Below, piece after piece: positions 1 to 9,160 of a DNA stretch of 64,000 bases. Under the pieces are notes generated by a model that was given only the letters and a program-made list of their open reading frames with translations, made no database searches and was not told where the DNA came from. Position numbers and translations under genes: made by a program. Origin of the DNA: Catonia carolina. Its lineage: Eukaryota; Arthropoda; Insecta; Hemiptera; Achilidae. Each line of letters begins with the position of its first letter. The first letter of the stretch is position 1. The stretch lies in assembly GCA_035578175.1 (NCBI GenBank), contig JAQMRL010000008.1:93236541-93300540 (forward strand), given 5' to 3'.

Positions 1-658
1 ACCAAATACGATAGAACACACAAGCCATAACTTGTGCGTTTAAAATAATAATAATTAATAATTAGTTAATTAATAATAATTATAATAATAATTAATAATA
101 ATTATTATTATTATTAATAATAATTATTAATAGTTTATAATTATCTATAATAATTAGTTGCGTTTTTAAAAGCTTTTAAAAAAATAGAAAAATAGAAATA
201 CAAGCTCAATTTACAAAAAAAAAACCAAATACGATAGAACACACAAGCCATAACTTGTGCGTTTAAAATAATAATAATAAATAATTAGTTAATTAATAAT
301 AATTATTATTATTAATAATAATTAGTAATAGTTAATAATTAGTTGCGTTTTTAAAAGCTTTTAAAAAGATAGAAAAATAGTAATACAAGCTCAATTTACA
401 AAAAAAAAACCAAATACGATAGAACACACAAGCCATAACTTGTGCGTTTAAAATAATAATAATTATTAATTAGTTAATTAATAATAATTATAATAATAAT
501 TAATAATTATTATTATTAATAATAATTATTAATAGTTAATAATTATCTTTAATAATTAGTTGCGTTTTTAAAAGCTTTTAAAAAGATAGAAAAATAGAAA
601 TACAAGCTCAATTTACAAAAAAAAATCAAATACGATAGAACACACAAGCCATAACTTG
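1..658. repeat. AT-rich tandem repeat, 3 units plus a partial
   Basis: Three full units start at 1, 224 and 409 and a partial one at 625, giving lengths of about 223, 185 and 216 bp. Each begins with ACCAAATACGATAGAACACA (the last with one change), continues into CAAGCCATAACTTGTGCG, an expandable block of TAATAAT/ATTATTA, then TTGCGTTTTTAAAAGCTT and an A-run. Unit length varies only in the TAAT block. The array starts at the window edge and probably continues to the left. No coding potential is visible. Confidence 0.9.
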
Positions 659-699
659 AAAAGACAGGTTGTATAATTTAAAAAAAAATATAATAAATA

Positions 700-1138
700 A
701 TATCCGTAAGTAATGAAATGTGCCAATATTTGTTTTGGCCCCACGTTGGGCGCAAAAGTGTAATGCAATTAAATGAATGAAATGAAAAAAATGAAACGCT
801 AATTAAAATGAAAAATTAATTAATTTAATGAAAAATGAAAAGTTGAAAATTGAGAAAAAATTAACAAATAAAATTTATACAAAAATTAGTTTAAATGCTT
901 GAATTATTTAGTGATGACACTGTGATATAAACCTAAATATTTTAATTGATTTATAATTATATATTGGAATTTCTATTATTGAATATTAAATATATAATAG
1001 CTATGAGCTCAAATTAATTAGTTTTATAGTTACTATTCTGAAATTATCCACGGAGTCTTGCTCTTGCTTGTTTATCCATTGACCGGAAATCAAATGGGGC
1101 GTCGAGTCATTGTTGCATCTGGTTTTACAGTTGATTAA
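700..1138 (-). mobile_element. Old LTR-like sequence with a tRNA-Lys-type primer-binding-site motif
   Basis: On the minus strand about 390 bp align by eye, with gaps, to 11190-11590 on the plus strand. Shared blocks include GAGCTCATAG, CAGTGTCATCA and TTAATTTTTGTA. The minus-strand sequence ends next to TGCGCCCAACGTGGGGC (735-751), close to a tRNA-Lys primer binding site of LTR retroelements. That position fits the 3' edge of a 5' LTR. No gag-pol is visible next to it, so this is a solo or broken relic; the LTR assignment is inference. Confidence 0.5.
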
Positions 1139-1168
1139 ATTTTATTTAATTTATTATTATTTTATTTT

Positions 1169-1571
1169 TGCCCATAACAGACAGGCGGAGAGTCAAATTA
1201 TTTACTCTCAATCTGTTCGTTGCAGGGCTAAATTAAATAGTTCTGTTTCTTATCACGTGGTCAGCCAATTAAATGATTGAATCATTTAAAAACAGAAGAG
1301 GTAGAGGTGTAAAAGACACTAATCAGAGTTGTCTCCTCTGAAAGTAATGAATTTCATTATACAGCCAGACCCTGTGGTGAATGAAGTGAAGGTGTCATTT
1401 GCAGAGTGGAAAGTAAATGCTTTTCAGAGGGCCCGGCATGCTGATAAGCATACTTTTCCATTCAGTGAGGAAGGCAATGGTAAACCACCTCACTCCTCGT
1501 TTTACTTAGTAAAACCTCTAAAGGTTCAAACCAGCTTTTTGGCTGATGACCTAAACAACAACAACAACAAC
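1169..1571 (+). mobile_element. SINE-L copy 1
   Basis: Near full-length member of the 0.4 kb family seen twelve times here. It starts GCCCATAACAGACAGG, carries GGTTCAAACCAGC and the 3' region CAGC-TTTTTG-GCTG (hairpin slightly degraded), then an AAC-repeat tail. A possible 9 bp flanking repeat ATTTTATTT is present on both sides. An incidental open frame beginning MNFIIQPDPVVNEVKVSFAE runs through to the tail and beyond. Confidence 0.85.
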
Positions 1572-2242
1572 AAATTTTATTTAAATCTTATTTTCATATT
1601 CTAAAATAATCAAATTTATCTGGATTGGTTCCATAATAAATTTTACTCGATACTTTCATATTTTCCTTTACTTATTTTCTTATTATTACAAATTATTTAA
1701 TTAAAATTATACTATCTTTTGTGTTATTGCTTAAATTTGAGATATTTTGTTTCTGGAATTAATTTTTTGAATGTTTTATATTCTTCTTGTAATTTATCTT
1801 AATATTTTTAATTACTGTTTAGAAAAATAAAATTTTAAATTAGAAATTGTTCAATTTTGATTATTATTTATGATTATTTTTAAATTACTTCTTGAATTTA
1901 CAACAATTGATTAATTGAATTATAGCTTCAATCAACGACGTACTGGAACATAGACTGCTATTCTACACGTATATATTATATTATAAAAACACCAAATAAA
2001 GAAAATGAATAGAACAGATCAAAAAATAATAGTAATCTTACATGTTTAGTAAGTTATCGAAGCTTGTTGCTCTTCAAACCATCAAGAGAGAATATGTAGT
2101 GTTTATTCTATTCTAAGATGGTTCCTGTAGATGAGATGGTTTATAGCGGGAAAATATTTATCTTGGCGGCAAAGTAGAAAATTTAAAGTTTTACATGGTA
2201 CTTTCTTGGAATAATAGGATTCTAATAGTGAGTTATTTCTAT
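1572..2242. other. AT-rich spacer, nothing recognised
   Basis: Very AT-rich single-copy-looking DNA. I see no coding frame, RNA gene or repeat family here. Confidence 0.6.
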
Positions 2243-2633
2243 CCATAACAGACAGGTGGAGAGTAAAATTATTTGCACTCAATCTGTTAGTTACAGGGAC
2301 ACAAAAAATAATTCTGTTTCTTAACACATGGTCAGCCAATTAAATATGACTGAAGTATTTAAGAAAAGAAGAGGTAGAGGTGTAAAAGACACTAGTCAGA
2401 GTTATCTTCTCTAAAAGTAATGAATTTAATTATACAGCCAGAACCTGTAGTGAATGAAGTGAAGGAGTAATTTGCAGGGTGGAAAGTAGATGGTTTTCAG
2501 AGGGTCTGGCACACTTTTCCACTTAGTGAGAAAGGAATTTGTAAACCACCTCGCTCCTCACTCCTCGTTTTACTAAGTAAAGCCTTTAGAGGTTCAAACC
2601 AGCCTTTCGGCTGATGAACTTAACAAAAACAAC
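2243..2633 (+). mobile_element. SINE-L copy 2, diverged
   Basis: It starts at CCATAACAGACAGGTGGA and ends at CAGCCTTTCGGCTGATGAA, with an imperfect AAC tail. It carries several substitutions and a short internal deletion relative to the other copies, and the shared reading frame is broken early. No clear target duplication was found, so this is one of the older copies. Confidence 0.8.
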
Positions 2634-2904
2634 TCAGAAACTACCATATTAAATTTAACTATTACTGTACCTATATTTATTTTAAATTTTTTGCAAATTC
2701 ATATCGATTTTTAAAATTATTTCACCATTGAAAAGCTAAGAGCTTCTTGAGTAATAAAGACTACATGGTATTATGAATTTTTTTAAATTAAAAAAAAATT
2801 ACGATTGGTAAAATAAATGTATCGTATATTTTATTTTTTAAGTGGCCGTTTCGAACGGCTAGTTCTTTCATCTACCAGTATTATACCATCTGTTGTACAG
2901 AATA
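2634..2904. other. AT-rich spacer, nothing recognised
   Basis: No gene or repeat family seen. A short palindrome around GCCGTTTCGAACGGC lies at about 2844-2858. Confidence 0.4.
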
Positions 2905-3128
2905 CGAGGTTTGATAAAAAAATAACGGGAATTTCTTAATTTCGCGGGTTATGTAAATCCGATTTCCAAAATTGTTTTTTACCTTGTTGGTACACCTGTT
3001 TCAAACGTATGTTTGCATTTGCAGCCATTTAGAATGTCGAGTTTATTGTTCGCAGTTAAAAAGAGTACTCGTGTTTGCATCGCTCGGCGATTTGTTACTT
3101 TCGAAAAAATGTATCTATGAGTTTGCAT

Positions 3129-3248
3129 TAAATTTTGTGTGAAAAATGATATCAAGTGTAATACCACGTTCGAAATGTTGACAGTGGCTTTCGGTGAATC
3201 TATTATGAATAAAACAAGAGTTTACGATGGTACAAACTGTTCAAAAAT
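3129..3248 (+). pseudogene. Mariner transposase, N-terminal part (interrupted)
   Basis: Translation gives FCVKNDIKCNTTFEMLTVAF and then a region resembling the mariner N-terminal helix-turn-helix (ESIMNKTRVYDG). It stops being transposase at the LINE junction at 3260 and resumes at 8342. Helix-turn-helix DNA binding is the family role; this copy cannot make it. Confidence 0.75.
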
Positions 3249-3259
3249 GGCCGTGAAAA
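3249..3259. repeat. LINE target-site duplication, left copy
   Basis: GGCCGTGAAAA, identical to 8331-8341. It belongs to the mariner transposase sequence. Perfect identity suggests a recent LINE insertion. Confidence 0.92.
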
Positions 3260-3718
3260 TTCAGTATTCAGACTTTGAAGGAGACACATGACCGGTCGCT
3301 ATGGCAACCGGCCGTTGTTTGTTTTAATATCGTGTTTACGTCGGTTTTTGTAAACATTCGTAGTTTATATTATATTATTTGTGATTTGTATATTATTATA
3401 TTGACTTGTGCATTATTTATTATATGTAATTAGTTTATTATTTATATTGACTTGTGCGTTATTTACTATACAGACTTATTTCGTGTATTGCCTATTTAAT
3501 TGTGTGTCTACTATTTCATTTGTGTGGTTACTATATTTGTGTACTTTGTACGTGTCACATAGTTACGTGTAGTTTGTGTGCTGGTAAGGTTTTAAAGACC
3601 CGGGTAGATAAGGTTTTAACGACCCGGGTCTAGCCGCAACAAGCACCGTTCTTGTGTACGTCCAAGCAGTGGAACTCTCGAAAAGCTGGAACTGTCTCCG
3701 CTAGGCGCCGTGTGGGAG
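3260..3718 (+). promoter_or_regulatory. LINE 5' untranslated region and presumed internal promoter
   Basis: 459 bp between the target duplication and the ORF1 start. It contains a short direct repeat of AAGGTTTTAAMGACCCGGGT at about 3587-3628 and repeats of TTGACTTGTGC further upstream. Jockey-clade elements carry an internal promoter near their 5' end; none is identified here by motif. Confidence 0.5.
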
Positions 3719-5017
3719 ATGGCGGCCCCAACTGCCACTTCGCCTCAACCAGCCTCAACATCAACTGGGATACCCGCCTCTTCATCAACGTCAGCATCGA
3801 TGGAGGTACATGAGGACGAATCTGGATTCACCACCGTCCAACGAAAGCGTGTCCGGACGGACTCAGGTGGCATGTTACAAAATTCTACTCCCGTTGCAAC
3901 CTCATCCCCAGAAACGACCCCCCGTAGGAACAAAGTTCCTCCGTTCGTATTCCGCGCCCCTGCCAACTGGGCTGCACTTACAAAAATTCTCAACACCCAC
4001 CTTTCGGAGTCATACAAGGTCACGACACGTGGCAACTCCTACTCCTTGTTTACAAGGCACATTGGGGACTTCCAGAAGTGCAAGACTGTCCTCCTTTCGG
4101 AGGGCATAAACTTCCACACATATTATACGAATGAGCCTGATGAGGTCAAGGTGGCCATCAAAGGGTTACACTCTTCGTTTCAACCCGAAGAGGTAAAACT
4201 GTTCCTCGCTGAGCGTGGCTTCGAGGTGAGCCACTGCCAGAATATAACTGGCCGAGCTGGCAGGCCAATCAATGTGTTCCTTGTGAAGTTGCGCAAGTCA
4301 CCTCGCTTCGAGGACATTTACAAGGTCGATTCGATCTTCAACATTGAAGTGACCGTGGAGGCCTTCCGCCCACGGCCGGGTCTGCCACAATGTTTTAAGT
4401 GCCAGCGTTATGGCCACTCATCGGTTAATTGTAACCATGAGTTAAGGTGCGTCAAGTGCGGCGGTAAGCACGACGCAGCTCAGTGTGAAGGCAAGTTAAT
4501 TGAACAGCCTCGCTGCTGCAACTGTAATGGCCAGCACCCTGCTAGCTACCGGGGGTGCCCATTACATGTCCGGCTTCTTGCCGAGAGGCGCAAGGCTGCC
4601 GCCCAATCGACGGCCGCCTCCTCATCAGCTCCGTCTACCGCCAAGTCCCAGGCGACACAATCACAACCCTCTTCCTCTTCTTCCCCTCCTACTCAGAGGA
4701 GCTATAACAAAACAATCATTAAGAAGGCTCCTGTGCACAGGGTCACCACCAAGAACCAGTTTCCGACTTCTGAGTGGTCCCACCACTCACAGCCATCCAA
4801 GCCGGTCTTCTCAGAAAGAGAGTTTCCGCCACTCCCGGCTAAAAAAGTCCCTCCTAAGGACAGCACTGCATTTGATTTTTCTACGATCGTCCAGTTCTTA
4901 ACCTCCCCTAAGTTCCTAGCTTGGGTGGCTAATGTTCTTCCTCAACTAACATCTATTAGCTCCGCCTCTGAAGCTATCACTATCCTTATCTCATCTCTGA
5001 CCTCCCTCCTTTTGTAA
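3719..5017 (+). CDS. LINE ORF1, gag-like RNA-binding protein
   Basis: Encodes a nucleic-acid-binding protein of 432 residues that would coat the element RNA. The start is the ATG at 3719 (context GAGATGG, good Kozak); an upstream GTG at 3710 is in frame but not a normal eukaryotic start. Residues 1-75 are low-complexity, rich in Ser/Thr/Pro. A PRE_C2HC-like domain lies at about 134-215. Three CCHC knuckles follow: CFKCQRYGHSSVNC (225-238), CVKCGGKHDAAQC (244-256) and CCNCNGQHPASYRGC (266-280). A Ser/Pro-rich tail ends in a hydrophobic stretch. PRE_C2HC plus knuckles is typical of Jockey-clade ORF1. The stop codon overlaps the ORF2 start by one base. Confidence 0.93.
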   Translation: MAAPTATSPQPASTSTGIPASSSTSASMEVHEDESGFTTVQRKRVRTDSGGMLQNSTPVATSSPETTPRRNKVPPFVFRAPANWAALTKILNTHLSESYKVTTRGNSYSLFTRHIGDFQKCKTVLLSEGINFHTYYTNEPDEVKVAIKGLHSSFQPEEVKLFLAERGFEVSHCQNITGRAGRPINVFLVKLRKSPRFEDIYKVDSIFNIEVTVEAFRPRPGLPQCFKCQRYGHSSVNCNHELRCVKCGGKHDAAQCEGKLIEQPRCCNCNGQHPASYRGCPLHVRLLAERRKAAAQSTAASSSAPSTAKSQATQSQPSSSSSPPTQRSYNKTIIKKAPVHRVTTKNQFPTSEWSHHSQPSKPVFSEREFPPLPAKKVPPKDSTAFDFSTIVQFLTSPKFLAWVANVLPQLTSISSASEAITILISSLTSLLL

Positions 5018-7686
5018 TGCGTTTTCGCATTATGTCATGGAATGGCAATGGCATCCTTCGCCAACGAAATGACCTACTACGAGTACTAACAGATTACGAT
5101 ATTGACGTTGCTCTGCTACAGGAAACTAAATTTTTACCTACTACTCGCTTTCGCCTATCCCCCTACGTTGTGTATCGTGCCGATCGACCTGGCGCTGTGG
5201 TCCCGGCAGGGGGGGTAGCTGTTCTAATACATAAGAGACATGTTCATAACTTCCTTGACGTGACCCATATTCCTTCGATTGAACATGTCGCTGTTACGGT
5301 GCCTCTCTTCTCACGTCTGGTTACTTTCATTTCAGTTTACCGCCCCCCATCTGCTGCCCATTTCCATCCCGCAGCCCTTGCTATGCTCTTCGACCAACGT
5401 CAACCTGTGTTTGCAGCTGGCGATTGGAACAGCAAACACACGGATCTCGGCTGCCGAACAACGAACATTGCTGGTACTGAACTCCTGTCCTTCCTCGAGC
5501 AGTCTCCTTTGTCGTTAGCGCTCCATGTTCCTGACACCCCGACAAGGGTGCCCCCATTCACCTATCAACTTCCTGATATCCTTGATTACGCTATTTCTCT
5601 CGATCTTGCCTCCGTCCCTGACATCGATGTATTACCTGAATTGAATTCTGATCACTATCCAGTTCTGTTTACTTTCACGTCCTCGACTGCTCGTATCCCT
5701 GTCCCGCCTCCTTCTCTGAAGGTCTGCTGGCGTTCCTTCTATGACTCAGTTGCCTCCCTAATCCCACCTGAACCCCCTACTATTACCACTGTAACTGAGC
5801 TTGAGTCCCATCTTGATTCCCTCACTTCGATACTTTCCGATTCCATTGCCCAGAACTCACACCCACGCCCGCCTCACACTAGGTCATCACTTCCAGCTCC
5901 TATCAAAGCAGCAATCGCCGATAGGCGTCGCTTTCGAAGGCTCTGGCAGCGCACCAGAGATCCACATCATCGGGATCTGTTCAACGGTGCCGCTGCTAGG
6001 TGTAAACAGCTACTCGATGGTCACCGGTGTAGTAAGTGGGAGGACTACCTTCATCGAATAGCGGATGACGGAAGACCATGGGAGGCTACACGTCGTTTGT
6101 TGTCGACCCAGAGGAAGTCGCATCCTCTGATGACACCTAATGGTTTGACATATTCTCCGCAGGCGATTGCTGACACTTTCGCTTCGCATTTTGAACGACA
6201 TTTTGTTGCCCCTCCGCCCGTTCATCATGACCAGGATGAACTCATTCATGATGAAGTCAACTCAACGCTCTCTGACCCTACGCCCTGTAACTTACAGCCC
6301 TTCACGGAGGATGATGTCACCTCTGTAATTTCCTCGATTAATCCGCGTAAGGCCCCTGGTCCTGATAATGTCTCTGGATACGCCATCCTGAATTCCCCGC
6401 CAGATCTAAAGCTTCATCTTTTGGCAATTTTCAATGCAGTGTTGGCGCTGCAACATTTCCCCTCTTCGTGGAAGGTTTCCAAAGTCATTACTATTCTGAA
6501 ACCCCACAAACGTCCGACTGATCCCGAAAGTTATAGACCAATTTCCCTTTTGCCGATCCTGTCAAAATTATTCGAAAGGCTTCTTCTCCCGCGCCTGCGT
6601 CCTGTTGTTGAATCTGTTCTTCCCCCCGAGCAATTTGGTTTTCGTCAAGGACACTCCACAACTACCCAACTCCTCCGCATCGTCACGGCACTTGTGGATG
6701 CCAGAAATTCTTACTGTGACACGACGGCTGTGCTGCTTGATTTTCGGGCTGCATTTGACCGCGTCTGGCATATGGGCCTCCTTTACAAACTGGCACAATT
6801 CTTTCCCCCCTCAACTGTCCGATTACTCCATTCCTATCTTACTGGAAGACAGTTCCAAGTCTCTGTCACTATTCCTCAGTTCCACATGGCCATGTCCCCA
6901 CTCACCCTTTCGTCCGCGGGTGTACCTCAGGGCTCGGTCCTTGGGCCCATCCTCTATCTTATGTACACCTTCGATTTTCCTGTCCGTGATTCAATCCAAT
7001 TCGGACTGTTTGCCGATGATGCTATTCTGTACCGTCACGGCAGATGCCTCCGCCTCAATTGCCGCGCGCTTCAAACTCAGCTTCTAGACATCACTAGCTG
7101 GTGTCGTGTCTGGAGACTATCACTTAACCCCACAAAATGTGAAGCAATCCACTTTACACTAAAACGCAATGTTCCTCCGCCTCTACGATTGGAAGGGGAA
7201 CTCCTCCCATGGCAGAACAGCGTGAAATATCTAGGGGTTGACCTAGATAAACGATTGACACTTCGACAGCACATTGACAGCAAACTTAGCAAGGGTAGGG
7301 CCTTGTTCGCTTTACTCATCCCTTTGTTCCTCTCTCCTGCATACTCCTCAAAACTGAAACTTCTGATGTACTCCTCTATCCTACGTCCTTTCCTTTTGTA
7401 CGGGTCACCGGTATGGTGGCCCTTTCTCTCCAAGTCCAACAAAAGACGTACTTCAGCATACCAGAACAAAGTCCTCCGGTGCATCACACAGTTCCACTAT
7501 CTTATATCCAATCGCATCATACACGAACACCTTCTCTTCCCTTCTATGGAGGACTTTATTTACAATACCTCGAAACGGCTACACGACGCTGGGAAAACTG
7601 ACGGACCCCAGATCATTCAGGACTTGTACCGACGCCCACACCCACCTGAAGTCTCTATGCCATTACCATTCCACGACTTTATCTAA
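5017..7686 (+). CDS. LINE ORF2, apurinic-type endonuclease and reverse transcriptase
   Basis: 889 residues, uninterrupted. It nicks target DNA and reverse-transcribes element RNA at the nick. The exonuclease-endonuclease-phosphatase domain covers about 1-220, with SWNGNG (7-12), LLQETK including Glu36, AGDWN (Asp136, Asn138) and SDH (211-213). Reverse transcriptase covers about 430-720, with KAPGPDN, SYRPISLLP, the first catalytic Asp in LDFRAAFD (Asp575), AGVPQGSVLGP and FADD (Asp667/668). The usual YADD Tyr is Phe here, as in some relatives. A C-terminal region includes KVLRCIT. The ATG at 5017 sits in TAATG, sharing an A with the ORF1 stop, so translation probably depends on termination-reinitiation. 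Confidence 0.95.
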   Translation: MRFRIMSWNGNGILRQRNDLLRVLTDYDIDVALLQETKFLPTTRFRLSPYVVYRADRPGAVVPAGGVAVLIHKRHVHNFLDVTHIPSIEHVAVTVPLFSRLVTFISVYRPPSAAHFHPAALAMLFDQRQPVFAAGDWNSKHTDLGCRTTNIAGTELLSFLEQSPLSLALHVPDTPTRVPPFTYQLPDILDYAISLDLASVPDIDVLPELNSDHYPVLFTFTSSTARIPVPPPSLKVCWRSFYDSVASLIPPEPPTITTVTELESHLDSLTSILSDSIAQNSHPRPPHTRSSLPAPIKAAIADRRRFRRLWQRTRDPHHRDLFNGAAARCKQLLDGHRCSKWEDYLHRIADDGRPWEATRRLLSTQRKSHPLMTPNGLTYSPQAIADTFASHFERHFVAPPPVHHDQDELIHDEVNSTLSDPTPCNLQPFTEDDVTSVISSINPRKAPGPDNVSGYAILNSPPDLKLHLLAIFNAVLALQHFPSSWKVSKVITILKPHKRPTDPESYRPISLLPILSKLFERLLLPRLRPVVESVLPPEQFGFRQGHSTTTQLLRIVTALVDARNSYCDTTAVLLDFRAAFDRVWHMGLLYKLAQFFPPSTVRLLHSYLTGRQFQVSVTIPQFHMAMSPLTLSSAGVPQGSVLGPILYLMYTFDFPVRDSIQFGLFADDAILYRHGRCLRLNCRALQTQLLDITSWCRVWRLSLNPTKCEAIHFTLKRNVPPPLRLEGELLPWQNSVKYLGVDLDKRLTLRQHIDSKLSKGRALFALLIPLFLSPAYSSKLKLLMYSSILRPFLLYGSPVWWPFLSKSNKRRTSAYQNKVLRCITQFHYLISNRIIHEHLLFPSMEDFIYNTSKRLHDAGKTDGPQIIQDLYRRPHPPEVSMPLPFHDFI

Positions 7687-8330
7687 ATTTCAGTATGACC
7701 CACTTAACAAAATTTAGAGTTGCCACATTTTTATTCTGCCCTGTATTCCTCTTATTTGCCCATGCCCCTTCTACTTGTATGACTCACTCTCCCCAGTTGG
7801 TAGTTGTCCCCATGTTCCTATGCATAATCACTCCACTACGGTGAAAAGAGCCGCCATTTTAAATTAATAAACACTCAGAAGATAAAAAGGCCGGTGATTA
7901 TGCCAAACTCTGCCCTTTCCGTCTCCCCTGAAATCATAAACTAACCCCTACCTTAAATTATACCTTTAGTCCACGTTCAGTAAAATGCATGCCTTCCCCT
8001 CACCAAGATAATAGGACTCCCACAAAACTGAAAAAAGGCCACTGAAAAATAAAATAAAATAAAAGAGCCGCTCTTAAACCCACTTGTCCCTTAATTTAAA
8101 TTTTCCACAAATAACTTCTAAAAATAAATTACCTCCTTTCAAGTCCCAGTTCCAATGTCCCACGAACCAGAATCCTATTTCCTATTTAAACTATAAAATT
8201 CCCCCTAAATTTCTTGAGGTTGCAATTATTCTGTTATATTGTTCCCCGAGCGACCAGGTGTTCCTTAACACGATGTCGCCATCATAGGGCTTCTTAGCCC
8301 TCTCAACCAGGATTCAGGATTCAGGATTCA
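7687..8330 (+). other. LINE 3' untranslated region
   Basis: About 640 bp between the ORF2 stop and the right target duplication. It contains A-rich stretches near 8045-8060 and ends in the hairpin and heptamer tail listed separately. No further coding sequence. Confidence 0.8.
8286..8330 (+). promoter_or_regulatory. LINE 3' hairpin plus heptamer tail
   Basis: AGGGCT-TCTT-AGCCCT (8286-8301) forms a perfect 6 bp stem with a 4-base loop. Eight bases later come three perfect GGATTCA repeats (8310-8330), which abut the target duplication. A 3' hairpin followed by short tandem repeats is a known recognition arrangement for CR1/L2-type reverse transcriptases. Its presence on a Jockey-type body is unusual. 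Confidence 0.85.
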
Positions 8331-8341
8331 GGCCGTGAAAA
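8331..8341. repeat. LINE target-site duplication, right copy
   Basis: GGCCGTGAAAA, identical to 3249-3259. Confidence 0.92.
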
Positions 8342-8885
8342 CGTTTAAAAAGACGACTGCCCTGGACGCCCTAGCACATCTTACCGACGACAGCGTCGTA
8401 GAATTTAGGAAAATTATTTTGAAAGATCGCAGAATCACTATCAGAGAGGTTACTGATGTGGTCAATATATCATTTGGATGACATCAAGAAATTTTTTTGA
8501 TGTTTCGGGAATGAAACACGTGGCAGCAAAGTTCGTTCCGAAATCAGTGAATTTCAAACAAAAATAAGGTCGAGTGGATATCGCCCAAGAATTGGTGAAT
8601 GAAGTCAACAATGATCCAAAGTTTCTACAAACGGTCATAACAGGTTACGAATCACGCGTATATGAAAATGACGTCGAAACCTGCTTTCGACGTTTCAAGA
8701 GAACCATGAAAGGACGACGTTTTCATACCATTGACGGTATAAAACAGCATCACTAAAGGAGCTGAAAGCTATACCAAAAAGTGACTCCCAGAAGTTCTTC
8801 TAAGATTGGAAAGAAACGCTGGCAAAAGTGTATTGTATCTGAGGAGGATTACTCTGAAGGAGACAAAATTCATACAGATCAGAAA
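8342..8885 (+). pseudogene. Mariner transposase, central and C-terminal remains
   Basis: Continues the fragment at 3129-3248. Pieces recognisable in different frames include PGRPSTS, KDRRITIREVTDVVNISFG, KHVAAKFVPK and DIAQELVNEVNNDPKFLQTV. ITGYESRVYENDVET then jumps to a C-terminal-type sequence (KGRRFHTIDGIK, ELKAIPKSD). Several frameshifts and stops are present, and the region carrying the DDD catalytic residues has been deleted. Non-functional. Confidence 0.85.
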
Positions 8886-9017
8886 ATACATTTTTTTAAA
8901 AGAAAAACTATAAATTACCCGTTATTTTTTTTATCAAACCTCATATATTATTCAATTATGCTGACCACGATCAGCTACAGTACGGTAATGCCCTACAATA
9001 ACACCATTCTCTTTTCG

Positions 9018-9160
9018 CGCTAGCCTACTAAGTGGAGGTCCCATGTTCGATTTCCGGCTAGGATCTGAAAACTATTGCATGCCGAAACACACCATTTCAG
9101 TTTCTTAAGCCACCGTAGTCGCTAATGAACAATCTGTTGATGCGAAGTTAAATTAAATAA
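9018..9160 (+). mobile_element. SINE-B copy 1 (tRNA-derived), degraded head
   Basis: Contains a B-box-like GTTCGATTTCCGGCTAGGAT and the family body GCCACCGTAGTCGCTAATG with an A-rich end. The A-box region is worn. It matches copies at 31.19 and 53.88 kb. Confidence 0.75.

Larger units (their letters stand above)
3260..8330 (+). mobile_element. Jockey-type LINE, full length and apparently intact
   Basis: This 5,071 bp non-LTR retrotransposon has a 459 bp 5' leader, ORF1 (gag-like, zinc knuckles), ORF2 (endonuclease and reverse transcriptase), a 3' leader of about 640 bp, a terminal hairpin and three perfect GGATTCA heptamers. It is bounded by perfect 11 bp duplications inside a mariner. Both frames are open with key catalytic residues visible, so it may be retrotransposition-competent. 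Base composition is much more GC-rich than the flanks, as is usual for LINE coding DNA. Jockey-clade placement rests on the gag type and needs a phylogeny; the non-poly(A) tail is atypical for Jockey. Confidence 0.93.
2905..8943 (+). mobile_element. Mariner element split by a LINE insertion
   Basis: Terminal inverted repeats are CGAGGTTTGATAAAAAAATA on the left and its near-complement at 8922-8943 on the right, each flanked by TA. Taking out 3260-8330 and one copy of the 11 bp duplication leaves about 957 bp. That is shorter than a usual mariner (about 1.3 kb), because the transposase also has an internal deletion near 8680. This is a non-autonomous, dead copy that later served as the target of the LINE. 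Confidence 0.85.

Noticed and set aside
1..658. CRISPR-like array
   Set aside because: Units are long, AT-rich and contiguous with no distinct spacers, in a eukaryotic context; this is a satellite.
3745..7601. Short frames on both strands within the LINE
   Set aside because: All overlap the two long LINE reading frames in other phases and lack domains.
3260..8330. Telomere-targeted LINE
   Set aside because: The GGATTCA tail resembles a telomeric repeat superficially, but the insertion is inside a mariner, not in TTAGG repeats, and the tail matches an element-specific 3' end.
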